From positions 186,001 through 250,000 of the forward strand of contig NZ_BAUV01000002.1 of assembly GCF_000513135.1 (NCBI RefSeq): a DNA stretch of 64,000 bases, written 5' to 3'. This DNA is from Halalkalibacter akibai JCM 9157 (GTDB lineage: Bacteria > Bacillota > Bacilli > Bacillales > Bacillaceae_D). Of the stretch, positions 52,683 to 61,319 are shown one piece after another. The notes beneath the pieces are model-generated. The model saw only the letters and a list, made by a program, of their open reading frames with translations, searched no databases and was not told the origin of the DNA. The position numbers and the translations under genes were made by a program. Position 1 is the first letter of the stretch; each line of letters opens with the position of its first letter.

Positions 52683-54149
52683 TTATTTACTCTGAATGAT
52701 ATGGTTGGCGACATTCATTCCACTCATTGTGACCATTGGTGATCCGCCACCAGGATGTGTGGAACCGCCAACAAAATAGAGGTTATTAATATCTTTAGCT
52801 TTATTTGAAGGTCTAAAGAAAGCATCTTTTACGCGGTTTGCCGAAGGACCGTATAAAGCTCCATTAAAAGAATGAAATTGATGGGAAATATTTCTCGGAC
52901 TTATAATCATATCTTCGACAACGTGTTTTTGAACTGGAAATCCTTTTAATGAAAGTGTATGGTATATTTTCTGCTTTTGCTCTACTAATTGATCAGTTGA
53001 TTCTATAGTTGTAGCCGGAGCGTTGATAAGAATCATTAAATTGTCTCCATTTGGAGACATCGCTTTCTCGGTATAAGAAGAATTACAAATATAAATGGTA
53101 GGATCACTTGGAAACTGTTTCTTTTGGAAAAGCTCTTGAAATTCTTTATAATAATCAGAACTGAAAAATACTTGGTGATGCTTTAATCCTTCTACTCGCT
53201 TATTTAAGGAAGCGAGTAGAACAAAAGCGGACATTGTCGGCTGATAAGATTCAACATGTTTAGTTTGGAAAGAAGGACGGTCCCTGCTTTCGACGAGATC
53301 AGGATACACTTTTAATAGATCACCATTAATAATAACAGTATCGAATTTCTTTGCCTCTCCGTTTGATAAATAAATCTGTCTAGCTTTTCGTGACTCTACA
53401 GATATCTTTGTAACCTCAACCCCATAATGTATTTGGACACCGAGTTCTGTAGCTCTTTTTGCAAAACCATCAGCAATGGTAGGATTTCCTCCATTCACAT
53501 AATACACGCCTTGAATCATCTCTAAATAAGCAATCATAGCAAAGGTAGCTGGTGTTTCATATGGAGAAGACCCGACATACGTTGCGTAGCGGTTAACCAT
53601 TTGTAAGAGTCTAGTATCCTCGAAATACTGTTGATTAAATTGATGCAAAGTCTGAAGTGGTCGCACTTTTACTAATGCTTTGAGAAGGTTAAGAGAAAGA
53701 AAATCCTGTTTTTTCATAAAAGTCTTCCGAAAAAAGTGTTGTTCAGATAAGGTATACAATCTTGTAATCTCTTTTATGTAGCCCTCAAATTTTTTATAAG
53801 CAAATGGATCAAAATTAGAGAGTTGTTCTTTGTTAAAAGTTTGATCTGAACTTAAATCAAAATAAGAACCGTCTGCAAAGTGATTTCTCGTATGCACTTC
53901 CAAGCGTGTAAATTGAAAATAGTCATCTGGGACTGCTCCAGTTTGCGCAATGACTTCTTGAAAGACAGAAGGCATTGTAATTGTGTTCGGACCAAAATCA
54001 AACTGACTTGATCCAAGTGAATAGCGCCGCATCTTCCCGCCTGGATAAGTATTTTTCTCATAGATATGGACTTCAAAGCCAGAATGAGCTAGAAGAATAG
54101 CAGCAGATAAGCCTCCAAGTCCTGCTCCGATAATGCCTACTTTCATCAT
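52683..54149 (-). CDS. crtP: Diapocarotenoid oxygenase-like CrtN homologue (CrtP/CrtNb type, paralogue 3)
   Basis: 488 residues. FAD site VGIIGAGLGGLSAAILLAHSG, GGKMRRYSLGSSQFDFGPNTITMP, YVGSSPYETPATFAMIAYLEM, and C-terminal FVGGSTHPGGGSPMVTMSGMNVANHI. The GGS-HPGGGSPMV-SG ending is like S. aureus CrtP, which oxidises the terminal methyl of diaponeurosporene. ATG 54149 overlaps the glycosyltransferase stop and follows an aaagga SD. Last gene of the minus-strand arm. Confidence 0.83.
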   Translation of the reverse strand: MMKVGIIGAGLGGLSAAILLAHSGFEVHIYEKNTYPGGKMRRYSLGSSQFDFGPNTITMPSVFQEVIAQTGAVPDDYFQFTRLEVHTRNHFADGSYFDLSSDQTFNKEQLSNFDPFAYKKFEGYIKEITRLYTLSEQHFFRKTFMKKQDFLSLNLLKALVKVRPLQTLHQFNQQYFEDTRLLQMVNRYATYVGSSPYETPATFAMIAYLEMIQGVYYVNGGNPTIADGFAKRATELGVQIHYGVEVTKISVESRKARQIYLSNGEAKKFDTVIINGDLLKVYPDLVESRDRPSFQTKHVESYQPTMSAFVLLASLNKRVEGLKHHQVFFSSDYYKEFQELFQKKQFPSDPTIYICNSSYTEKAMSPNGDNLMILINAPATTIESTDQLVEQKQKIYHTLSLKGFPVQKHVVEDMIISPRNISHQFHSFNGALYGPSANRVKDAFFRPSNKAKDINNLYFVGGSTHPGGGSPMVTMSGMNVANHIIQSK

Positions 54150-55246
54150 TGGTATCGACGTCCTTTCCATTCAAAACCTTTCTTTCTTAAACCGAGATAC
54201 ATGGAGTAATACATGATGACTAATAGCATTAAACAAGAAATAGGCATGAGGAGCCAAGTCCATCTTTCTTGTTTCGTAAATTGGTCGATGACTAATCGTA
54301 TTAAAAATGTAAGTATAAGAGGTAAGCAATAAAGAATTGTTCCAGTGATCAAACCATAGAATAAGAGAAAACAAGGTACTAAAAACACGCTTATATAAAA
54401 AAGAGTAATTAATAAAACAAGTGAGACAGATCTTCCTAATCCGGGAAATATATTTTTAGAAAAACCGTTCCACACTTCTTGATTTGTTTCATACATAAAA
54501 CAGGTAACAGCTCTAGTTATGTTTGCTAAACATACCTTATGTCCGCTTTTTTTAACGAGTCTGGTTAGGTGAACGTCCTCAACAAGAGAATTCTTTACTG
54601 CTTGATGCCCTCCACTATCTTCGTATGCTTTTTTCGAGAAAAACATAAATGAACCATGAGCAGCCGTAAAAGCTGGATTAGAAAAATGATTTGCTACAAA
54701 CAATGGTAAGTGTAGCAGTACGACCACATGTTGCATGGGAACTAATATCTTACTTAATATCGTTTTAGTAGGAAACCGAGGAAATCCAGTTAAAAGCCCT
54801 ACACGCTTTTCTATCATTAAATGTAAACAACGTTCAATCGTGTCTGAATTCAGGCGAATATCTGCATCAATGAAAAGGAAAAAAGAACCATATGCATGTT
54901 GACTTAATTGGTGGCAGGCATGAACTTTCCCAACCCAACCAGCAGGAAGGGTTTCTCCGTTAATAATGTGTGCTTTTTTTAACTGTTTCACATGCTTGGT
55001 TAATAATGATAGCGTTTGGTCAGTAGAACCATCGTTTAAAAAGTAAAAAGAAAGATTTGGATAAGATAATTGACTAAGGCTTTCAAGCAGCGCTGGGACA
55101 TGTTTTTCTTCGTTACGTAGAGGGACAAGAACAGCAACCTCTGGCTGAATGGAATCGCTTGTAGTTGAGTATAAGGATGGCATAAATAGACGATTTATCC
55201 AAGTCCATAAAAGTATGATTAGTAAAAAGAGAATGTAATAAAACAT
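54146..55246 (-). CDS. crtQ: CrtQ-like glycosyltransferase family 2
   Basis: 366 residues. N-terminal membrane anchor, GT-A domain (VAVLVPLRNEEKHVPAL, FLNDGSTDQT, FLFIDADIRL, SLVEDVHLTRLVKKSGH), then three C-terminal helices. The ETLPAGWVGKVHACHQL block is typical of the glycosyltransferases that esterify carotenoid acids with glucose in staphyloxanthin synthesis (CrtQ). SD aaggagt before ATG 55246. It lies between the CrtO-like and CrtP-like genes, as expected for this pathway. Confidence 0.87.
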   Translation of the reverse strand: MFYYILFLLIILLWTWINRLFMPSLYSTTSDSIQPEVAVLVPLRNEEKHVPALLESLSQLSYPNLSFYFLNDGSTDQTLSLLTKHVKQLKKAHIINGETLPAGWVGKVHACHQLSQHAYGSFFLFIDADIRLNSDTIERCLHLMIEKRVGLLTGFPRFPTKTILSKILVPMQHVVVLLHLPLFVANHFSNPAFTAAHGSFMFFSKKAYEDSGGHQAVKNSLVEDVHLTRLVKKSGHKVCLANITRAVTCFMYETNQEVWNGFSKNIFPGLGRSVSLVLLITLFYISVFLVPCFLLFYGLITGTILYCLPLILTFLIRLVIDQFTKQERWTWLLMPISCLMLLVIMYYSMYLGLRKKGFEWKGRRYQ

Positions 55247-55258
55247 ATGGACTCCTTC

Positions 55259-55956
55259 CTATTGTTGGCTGTCAATAAAGTCGCTAATGGATCGTTGTCC
55301 GTTTATAAGGAAGCGATAATGATCTAAACGCTCTAGTTTAATTTCATCTCTTTGTTTGTCTAATTGTTGAGTAATAATTTGTTCAAGTTCTGCTGTCATT
55401 ATAGATCTTTTCTTAAGCGTTAGTTGAAAGGGTTTGCCAATCTCAATAAATAATTCAGGCTTTTGTTCATGTAAAAAGGTATAATAGTAAGTAACAGGAA
55501 TAATGAGTACTTCAGGTACTTGTTCTAGCAAATAGCTGCACCAGATTGAAAGCGTAATGGACGTAATTCAGTATGTTGCTCTTTCCCTTGAGGAAACATC
55601 CATATTGCTTTTTCCTGTTTTAATAAGGAAACAGCATAATGAAGCGAGTTTATCAGTGAAGATTTACTGTTTGTTTGAATCGAAAAAGCGCCGATTTTTC
55701 GAAAAAAGGGAAAGCGCTTTAATCCAGGTTCGCCCATCATGGCATAGCTGTCTTGAGTGAGTTGAGTCTGGCTTAAATAAAAAGATACTAAGCCATCCCA
55801 CCAGCTACTGTGATTGACTAGAACAAGAGAGGCTGTTGCTTGACTTGGAAACTTTCCTTTCAATCGAACAGAGTTGAAGGATCTTCTTAGAAGCCAATTC
55901 GTATTATACATATGGAAGATAAATCGAAATAGATAACTCTTTTTCGCTTTAATCAT
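55259..55956 (-). pseudogene. crtO: CrtO-like acyltransferase (PlsC family), broken by one frameshift
   Basis: The 5' frame from ATG 55956 gives MIKAKKSYLFRFIFHMYNTN, the NHSSWWDG catalytic motif (HxxxxD form), MMGEPGLKRFPFFRKIGAFSI and WMFPQGKEQ, then ends SGAAIC. A second frame continues LLEQVPEVLIIPVTYYYTF to 55259. One missing T near 55531-55533 restores SGAAYLLEQVPEV and a 232-residue acyltransferase. In staphyloxanthin synthesis CrtO adds a fatty acid to the sugar. SD aaggag sets the start, which overlaps the stop of the upstream CruF-family gene. Confidence 0.87.
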
Positions 55957-56728
55957 AGTGAGACTCCTTTTTAGTGTTATAAAGAATAAGCATTGGTACA
56001 ACTAAAGTTACAGTAATAATGGGAGCGAAAAACAATCCGTTGTTTAACGCGAGAATGGTAAACATCATAATCATTAACACATAAAGAATAACCATGCGTT
56101 TTTTCCAATACGGATTTTGATTAAATTCCCACTTAGTTAAAAGCAGTAAATAGATGATAAGGTGAATGACAAAAGCCAAACAAAACCAACCGGCAAAATT
56201 AGAAAAAGGAATTCCGTAATAAATTCCATCAGTATTCCAAATCCAGTATTGTTTGACCAAATATGCGACAGGATCTAATATTAAATCCATGATCACCGCA
56301 GCCAAAGCACCTACAAAAGCAAAAGCTAGAAATCTTAATTTTACTAGGTGGATCGTCAATTGCTTGGCAATTACATGTGTCGTTGCAATCACCATTAACC
56401 AAGCAAATCCAATGGTAAGAGGCAAATCAAAGATAAAAAGTCCAAAGTCTGGATTATAATAATAATGCCCAAAAAATAACCCGTATGTAACACCGACCCA
56501 TTCTACCAATATCGTAAAGATAATGATAAAGAGAGAAATGCAAACTCCTGATACGAATCCATAGTTGCGAATGAAGTAAGTTCCACCAAGTGTGCCGGCT
56601 AAGATTAGAAAAATGGCATTAGCCCATTCAAGAGCTGGAGGGAGAATGGAAAAAGTAAGTAAAATCACACCACTAACATACCAAAAAACAAATAGCCGAA
56701 ATAATATCAGGTCAAACGTATTAGGCAT
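55949..56728 (-). CDS. cruF: CruF-family carotenoid biosynthesis membrane protein
   Basis: 259 residues with seven or so membrane helices and the family blocks YGLFFGHYYYNPDFGLFIFDLPLTIGFAWLMV, AAVIMDLILDPVAYLVKQYWIW and YYGIPFSNFAGWFCLAFV (carotenoid 1',2'-hydratase/DUF422 family). Related proteins hydrate acyclic carotenoid ends or extend C50 carotenoids in other phyla. Its step in a C30 pathway is not clear. It is the first gene of the minus-strand arm, with SD aaggagg, and overlaps the acyltransferase start. Confidence 0.82.
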   Translation of the reverse strand: MPNTFDLILFRLFVFWYVSGVILLTFSILPPALEWANAIFLILAGTLGGTYFIRNYGFVSGVCISLFIIIFTILVEWVGVTYGLFFGHYYYNPDFGLFIFDLPLTIGFAWLMVIATTHVIAKQLTIHLVKLRFLAFAFVGALAAVIMDLILDPVAYLVKQYWIWNTDGIYYGIPFSNFAGWFCLAFVIHLIIYLLLLTKWEFNQNPYWKKRMVILYVLMIMMFTILALNNGLFFAPIITVTLVVPMLILYNTKKESHYD

Positions 56729-56809
56729 AACTAAAAGCCTCCTTTTTGATAATTATATTCGGTTTTAAATATTTGTACAACAAATGCATAACTAGAGAGG
56801 TAGGATCTT

Positions 56810-57550
56810 ATGAATGAACGAATAGTCATAGTGACAGGTGCAGGACAGGGAATTGGCGCTGCGATTGCAAAGGAATATGGAGCAAATGGAGACATAGTAA
56901 TTGTGACTGATTTAGATGAAAATAAAGCAAGAGCAACTGCAGCCCAAATAATAAAAAGCGGTGGTGAAGCGCACGGTTTACTTTGTGATATTCGAAAACA
57001 AGACCATATCCAAGAGGTAGTGACACATATTGAACAACAATTTGGTCGGATTGATATCCTGATTAATAACGCTGGTGTTTCTAGGTTCAAGGATCTCTTT
57101 GATTTAAGCGTTGAAGAGTGGGACGATGTTCAGCATACAAATGTCAGAAGTGTTTTTCTTTTTTCGAAAATGGCTGCAAAGATCATGAAAAAAGAGAAAA
57201 AAGGGTCGATAGTAAATATTGCTTCTACACGTGCAACCATGTCTGAACCAAATTCAGAAGCATATGCTGCTTCTAAAGGGGCGATTGTTGCCTTGACACA
57301 TGCCTTAGCTGCTTCACTTCAAGATTATCACATTCAAGTAAATACGATTAGTCCAGGTTGGATTCATACAGGTGGGAAAGAAGAACTTCGTGAGATCGAC
57401 CATGAACAGCATTTCTCTAAAAGGGTCGGTGAACCTGGAGATATTGCTCGAGCATGCCTTTTTTTAACCGATGAAAAAAATCAGTTTATTAATGGTGAAA
57501 ATTTGATAGTAGACGGTGGAATGACCCGTAAAATGATCTATGAACATTAA
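56810..57550 (+). CDS. Short-chain dehydrogenase/reductase (glucose-1-dehydrogenase-like)
   Basis: 246 residues, classical SDR: VTGAGQGIGAAIA, DIRKQD, NNAGVSR, IASTRATMS (Ser), AYAASKGAI (YxxxK), NTISPGWIHT, and a C-terminal INGENLIVDGGMTRKM. The VTDLDEN segment (Asp after the second strand) favours NAD. Substrate unknown. SD agaggtagga precedes ATG 56810. It is divergent from the carotenoid arm, 81 bases away, and may or may not belong to it. Confidence 0.88.
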   Translation: MNERIVIVTGAGQGIGAAIAKEYGANGDIVIVTDLDENKARATAAQIIKSGGEAHGLLCDIRKQDHIQEVVTHIEQQFGRIDILINNAGVSRFKDLFDLSVEEWDDVQHTNVRSVFLFSKMAAKIMKKEKKGSIVNIASTRATMSEPNSEAYAASKGAIVALTHALAASLQDYHIQVNTISPGWIHTGGKEELREIDHEQHFSKRVGEPGDIARACLFLTDEKNQFINGENLIVDGGMTRKMIYEH

Positions 57551-57580
57551 AGGTTGTTTTGTTTAAAATAATAAGTAGAT

Positions 57581-57611
57581 AAGGGACCTAATCACAGTGA
57601 TTAGGTCCCTT
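57581..57611. terminator. Perfect hairpin between convergent genes
   Basis: Fourteen-base perfect stem (57581-57594 with 57598-57611) with a three-base loop. No T-run follows on either side, so it may be a weak terminator or a stabilising hairpin. Confidence 0.6.
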
Positions 57612-57622
57612 GACATTGATAG

Positions 57623-59146
57623 TTAAGAAGCTATCTTTTTATTAGCAGATGTTGAAGCAGGAAGTTGTGTAACAGAGCGTTCTTTAAATAAAGCATAAAC
57701 AAAGAATACAGCAACAAGAAGATATCCGATCGTAAAATCAGGTGCAGCATTTAGCGCTAATCGAGGCGCATGCATGAAACCAACAAATGATAATAAAGAA
57801 GCGATGAGCGAAAATACAATGGCTTGTTTAAAGTTTTTATCAATACTTGCCACTGTTATGGCGCCAAGTAAAATAGCCGTAAACATCGCACCTTGTCCGA
57901 GTGGAACGATTCCAGCAGATATGTTAGCAACGACCTCACCAGCTGCATTATTGAAACGAGTCATAACGTAATTTGCTAAATAAGGCAGCATAGCAATTGC
58001 AACAGCAGGGTAGTATTTCTTATCATTAGATAAGAAGGCAGTACCAACCATTGACATTCCGACAAAAACTAGAATTGGAGCAACTGCAGCTAATGGAATA
58101 ATCGCAGAGAAGGCAGCGATCACACCTGTCATTGCTGCTAATCCAAATACGATTGCATTTAAGATACTATACCCACGTCCAGCACCCATTTGCTTTGATC
58201 CAACAGTAGCAATATAAACCGTTGTGGGAAAAAGTCCACCGAAGAAAGCGCCAATCATCGTACCGACACCATCAACCGCTTGACATTCTCTGACGTCATA
58301 AGAGTCACCTGCTGCAGCCATTGCATCAACATTATTCATGGTTTCAATGGCGTTATAAAGAGTAATTGGAATAAGAACAGCTAAAATACCGATAAGAGCA
58401 CCAAATAAATAAGTCAGGCCTTCAAATGGAGCAAGTGTTGGTAAGATAGGGTAAAATCCAATGTTGGCTAAGCCTTCACTAATTTGTCCGGGTGATTGAT
58501 AACCTAAAGCAAATGCTAATATTGTTCCTGCTAGGACGGCAAAAAGAGAAGCAGGAATTCGGAATGGCATAGCAACTTTAGCGACAATCCCTACAAGGAT
58601 GATAGCTAGGGATACTAGGCCAACAACAGGAATAGAAAACGTATTAAAGAGCATTTCTCCAGCTACAAATGTTAAAGCAACACCAGCTATTGCACCGAGC
58701 ATAGCTGCACGTGGCAGACGGTCACGCACCCAGTTTCCACTAAAGCTTACTAATACTTCGACTAAACCACTTAATAAAGCTGCAGCAACCCCGATTTTCC
58801 AAGCGAGTTCAGGATCACCTGTTAGAGCATTTGCAGGAGCAAGGACACCAAATAAAAATACAAACATAACAGGAGTACTAATTCCATATGAAAGGGCAGT
58901 AACGTCTGTACGTCCTTCTTTTTCAGCTAGTCGTTTTGCCATATAAGCATAATATAAATTACCAACCATAACAGCGACTGCTGCACCTGGAATGACTTTT
59001 CCAAACACAATACTAGCCGGGAAGCCCATTCCAAGCATTGTAACGGCAATTACCACAAAATTAGCTAAGTTATTTTGAAATAAAGCAAAGAAAGCATCTG
59101 TATCTTCTTTTTTATATAATGGATAATGAATGGATTTTGAGTTCAT
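57623..59146 (-). CDS. NCS2 family purine permease (AzgA/PbuG-like)
   Basis: 507 residues, about 12-14 membrane helices. NCS2 signature blocks: NNLANFVVIAVTMLGMGFPASIVFGKVIPG, NLYYAYMAKRLAEKEGRTDVTALSYGISTP, and AVDGVGTMIGAFFGGLFPTTVYI (QxxxGxxxGxxxxxx-type core). It resembles the AzgA-like hypoxanthine/guanine group more than the shorter PbuX xanthine group. It takes up a purine base and is in one transcript with xpt, 11 bases apart, under a guanine riboswitch. Start ATG 59146 follows aggagagac. Confidence 0.88.
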   Translation of the reverse strand: MNSKSIHYPLYKKEDTDAFFALFQNNLANFVVIAVTMLGMGFPASIVFGKVIPGAAVAVMVGNLYYAYMAKRLAEKEGRTDVTALSYGISTPVMFVFLFGVLAPANALTGDPELAWKIGVAAALLSGLVEVLVSFSGNWVRDRLPRAAMLGAIAGVALTFVAGEMLFNTFSIPVVGLVSLAIILVGIVAKVAMPFRIPASLFAVLAGTILAFALGYQSPGQISEGLANIGFYPILPTLAPFEGLTYLFGALIGILAVLIPITLYNAIETMNNVDAMAAAGDSYDVRECQAVDGVGTMIGAFFGGLFPTTVYIATVGSKQMGAGRGYSILNAIVFGLAAMTGVIAAFSAIIPLAAVAPILVFVGMSMVGTAFLSNDKKYYPAVAIAMLPYLANYVMTRFNNAAGEVVANISAGIVPLGQGAMFTAILLGAITVASIDKNFKQAIVFSLIASLLSFVGFMHAPRLALNAAPDFTIGYLLVAVFFVYALFKERSVTQLPASTSANKKIAS

Positions 59147-59157
59147 GGTGTCTCTCC

Positions 59158-59754
<597 letters not shown>

Positions 59755-59776
59755 TTAACTCCTTTATTCAAATGTA

Positions 59777-59941
59777 ATAAAAAACCCGGATATCGAGTTC
59801 ACTAAGAGTGACCTTGATATCCGGGTTGCATGTAAAATAAACAACACAAATAATCAACTATCACTCGTAGTCAAGCCATTTACGGCAGCTTGGTAGAAAC
59901 TTTCGGGCCATATCCCCGTGATTATACGAGTTATTATTAAA
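59777..59941 (-). ncRNA. Purine riboswitch, guanine class, with terminator
   Basis: On the minus strand the aptamer spans 59941 to 59863: P1 arms actcgta/tacgagt, the core ATAATCACGGGGATATGGCCC, GTTTCTACCAAGCTGCCGTAAA and TGGCTTGACTACGAG. The discriminating position in GACTAC is C, which pairs with guanine or xanthine (U would mark adenine). Downstream, a long stem (59783-59826) and T-run form the terminator. Guanine binding would stop transcription of xpt and the permease. Confidence 0.95.
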
Positions 59942-60078
59942 GTTTTATTTATACGGGTTAGTATAGAACAATAATGATGTAAATGGAAGGGTTTTTTGAG
60001 AAAAAAACGAATGAAAAACATTAAAATCGGAAATTTGTTCGTTTTGTAGATGGCATTCGAGTAGGAATTAGGGGGTTT

Positions 60079-60213
60079 TTAACAATTTTGTTCGAAAAAA
60101 CCTCTTGAAAGAAGTTCATTTTGTAAGAGGAAGATAAATTCCTCTTCTAGATTTAATTCAATAGATCTGTAATAGGTCTCTAAAATAAAGGTATCGTCAA
60201 ATAAATGTAGCAT
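60079..60213 (-). CDS. sda: Sda-like checkpoint peptide, 44 aa
   Basis: An aaagga SD lies 8 bases before ATG 60213. The peptide reads MLHLFDDTFILETYYRSIEL then NLEEEFIFLLQNELLSRGFFEQNC. The helical-hairpin pattern LxDxxLIExYxxAxExNLxxxFIxLLxxEIxRR of Sda (46 aa in B. subtilis), the inhibitor of sporulation kinases KinA/KinB, is followed closely. Sda blocks sporulation when replication is disturbed. I saw no clear DnaA boxes upstream. Too short for default gene finding. Confidence 0.78.
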   Translation of the reverse strand: MLHLFDDTFILETYYRSIELNLEEEFIFLLQNELLSRGFFEQNC

Positions 60214-60463
60214 ACTCTTCATTCCTTTCTATAATATATAATGGATTAATCGTATTCTACTGTGAATTCTTTTTCTTTTATAGGTATAATGTCTGGATTG
60301 TTAACAAACTTTTTTTGAATTTGGTAAAATTATTTTGTTTTATAGTTCTTTTTAAGGCGACTATCCTTCGCTAGCTTATGTATTAGGATGAGTAAGTAGT
60401 AGTGATCAAGTGATTGGGGTTTAATCAGATCATTTAAGGGAATAAAAAGAGTAACCCCTTTGA

Positions 60464-60492
60464 TTGACTTTGTATATAGGCCGGCTTAAAAT
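60464..60492 (+). promoter_or_regulatory. SigA promoter of the PTS EIIA / antiterminator operon
   Basis: TTGACT (60464-60469), 17-base spacer, TAAAAT (60487-60492). It is followed by the RAT site after about 20 bases. Confidence 0.75.
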
Positions 60493-60512
60493 AAGGTTAA
60501 ACGTATAGTATC

Positions 60513-60598
60513 GGATTGTTACTGAGTGAGATCAGGCAAGACTTAAATCAAAGGGGACTTTTTTAGTGAAGTTTTCTTTGTATTTAGGTCTTTTTTTT
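60513..60598 (+). promoter_or_regulatory. Ribonucleic antiterminator (RAT) with overlapping terminator
   Basis: GGATTGTTACTG (60513-60524) and CAGGCAAGAC (60533-60542) match the GGATTGTTACTG...CAGGCAAAAC RAT consensus bound by SacT/LicT/GlcT proteins. The terminator uses agacttaaatcaaag (60539-60553) with ctttgtatttaggtct (60576-60591) and then T-run, so its 5' arm overlaps the RAT 3' end. Binding of the PRD protein encoded downstream would block the terminator. Confidence 0.85.
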
Positions 60599-60629
60599 CG
60601 ATATTAGCGTATTTGAAAGGAGATTGAAC

Positions 60630-61142
60630 ATGTTTAAAAAGCTATTTGGATTAGATAAAAAGGAAGCATCACCTATACAACCGACTGAAGAGATTATTCA
60701 TTCTCATTTAACGGGTAAACTAATTCCAATTGAGGATGTCCCTGATCCAACTTTTGCCCAAAAGATGATGGGGGACGGATTTGCTGTTGTGCCTACTGAA
60801 GGAAAAGTGTTGTCACCTGTAAGTGGCGAAGTTATACAAGTTTTTCCAACTAAGCATGCAATTGGCATTAAAACACCTGGAGGATTAGAGTTGTTAATTC
60901 ATATAGGACTTGAGACGGTTAACATGAATGGAGAGGGTTTTACTACTCATATTAAAGAAGGTGATCGTGTAAAGGTTGGCGATTTGCTTGTTGAGTTTGA
61001 CTTAGCGTTAGTTGAAGAACGAGCAGCAAGCACAATTACTCCGTTAGTAATAACAAATATGGACCAGCTTGATAGCATGACAAAAGAAACAGAGGATACT
61101 GTAATTGCTGGTGAAACACCGCTTTTAAATGTGAAATTTTAA
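60630..61142 (+). CDS. crr: PTS glucose-family EIIA component
   Basis: 170 residues, a free-standing EIIA-Glc domain: KVLSPVSGEVIQVF, ELLIHIGLETVNMNGEGF with the phospho-accepting His, and VKVGDLLVEFDLALV. It passes phosphate from HPr to an EIIBC protein that is not in this window. SD aaaggag sets ATG 60630 rather than TTG 60624. It lies directly behind a RAT-controlled terminator and ahead of a PRD antiterminator gene, suggesting the EIIA is part of a sugar regulon controlled by that antiterminator. Confidence 0.9.
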   Translation: MFKKLFGLDKKEASPIQPTEEIIHSHLTGKLIPIEDVPDPTFAQKMMGDGFAVVPTEGKVLSPVSGEVIQVFPTKHAIGIKTPGGLELLIHIGLETVNMNGEGFTTHIKEGDRVKVGDLLVEFDLALVEERAASTITPLVITNMDQLDSMTKETEDTVIAGETPLLNVKF

Positions 61143-61162
61143 TGTTGAATTGAAATACACAT

Positions 61163-61300
61163 AGGGGCTGGGATTAAGTGTTTAATTTATGAGAAGCCGA
61201 ATAACCATAGTTGATGTATATCATTCGCTGTGCAAATATCCTTCGCTAGTTGTGGGAGGTTCAAGTTCTCAGCTAAACATTTAAGTATATCCTAGCCTCT
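61163..61300. repeat. Dispersed intergenic inverted-repeat element, copy 2 (138 bp)
   Basis: Ends aggggctgggat... and ...tatcctagcctct pair with several G.U pairs; inner blocks aagtgtttaa/ttaaatgttta and tgagaa/ttctca pair as well. Same length and same 3' sequence (tcctagc, ctcagctaaac) as the copy at 33614-33751. Confidence 0.55.
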
Positions 61301-61319
61301 TACTGTTGGGAGTTAAGGT

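Noticed and set aside
60230-60513. CcpA cre site before the PTS operon
   Set aside because: No sequence fits TGWAANCGNTNWCA well enough.
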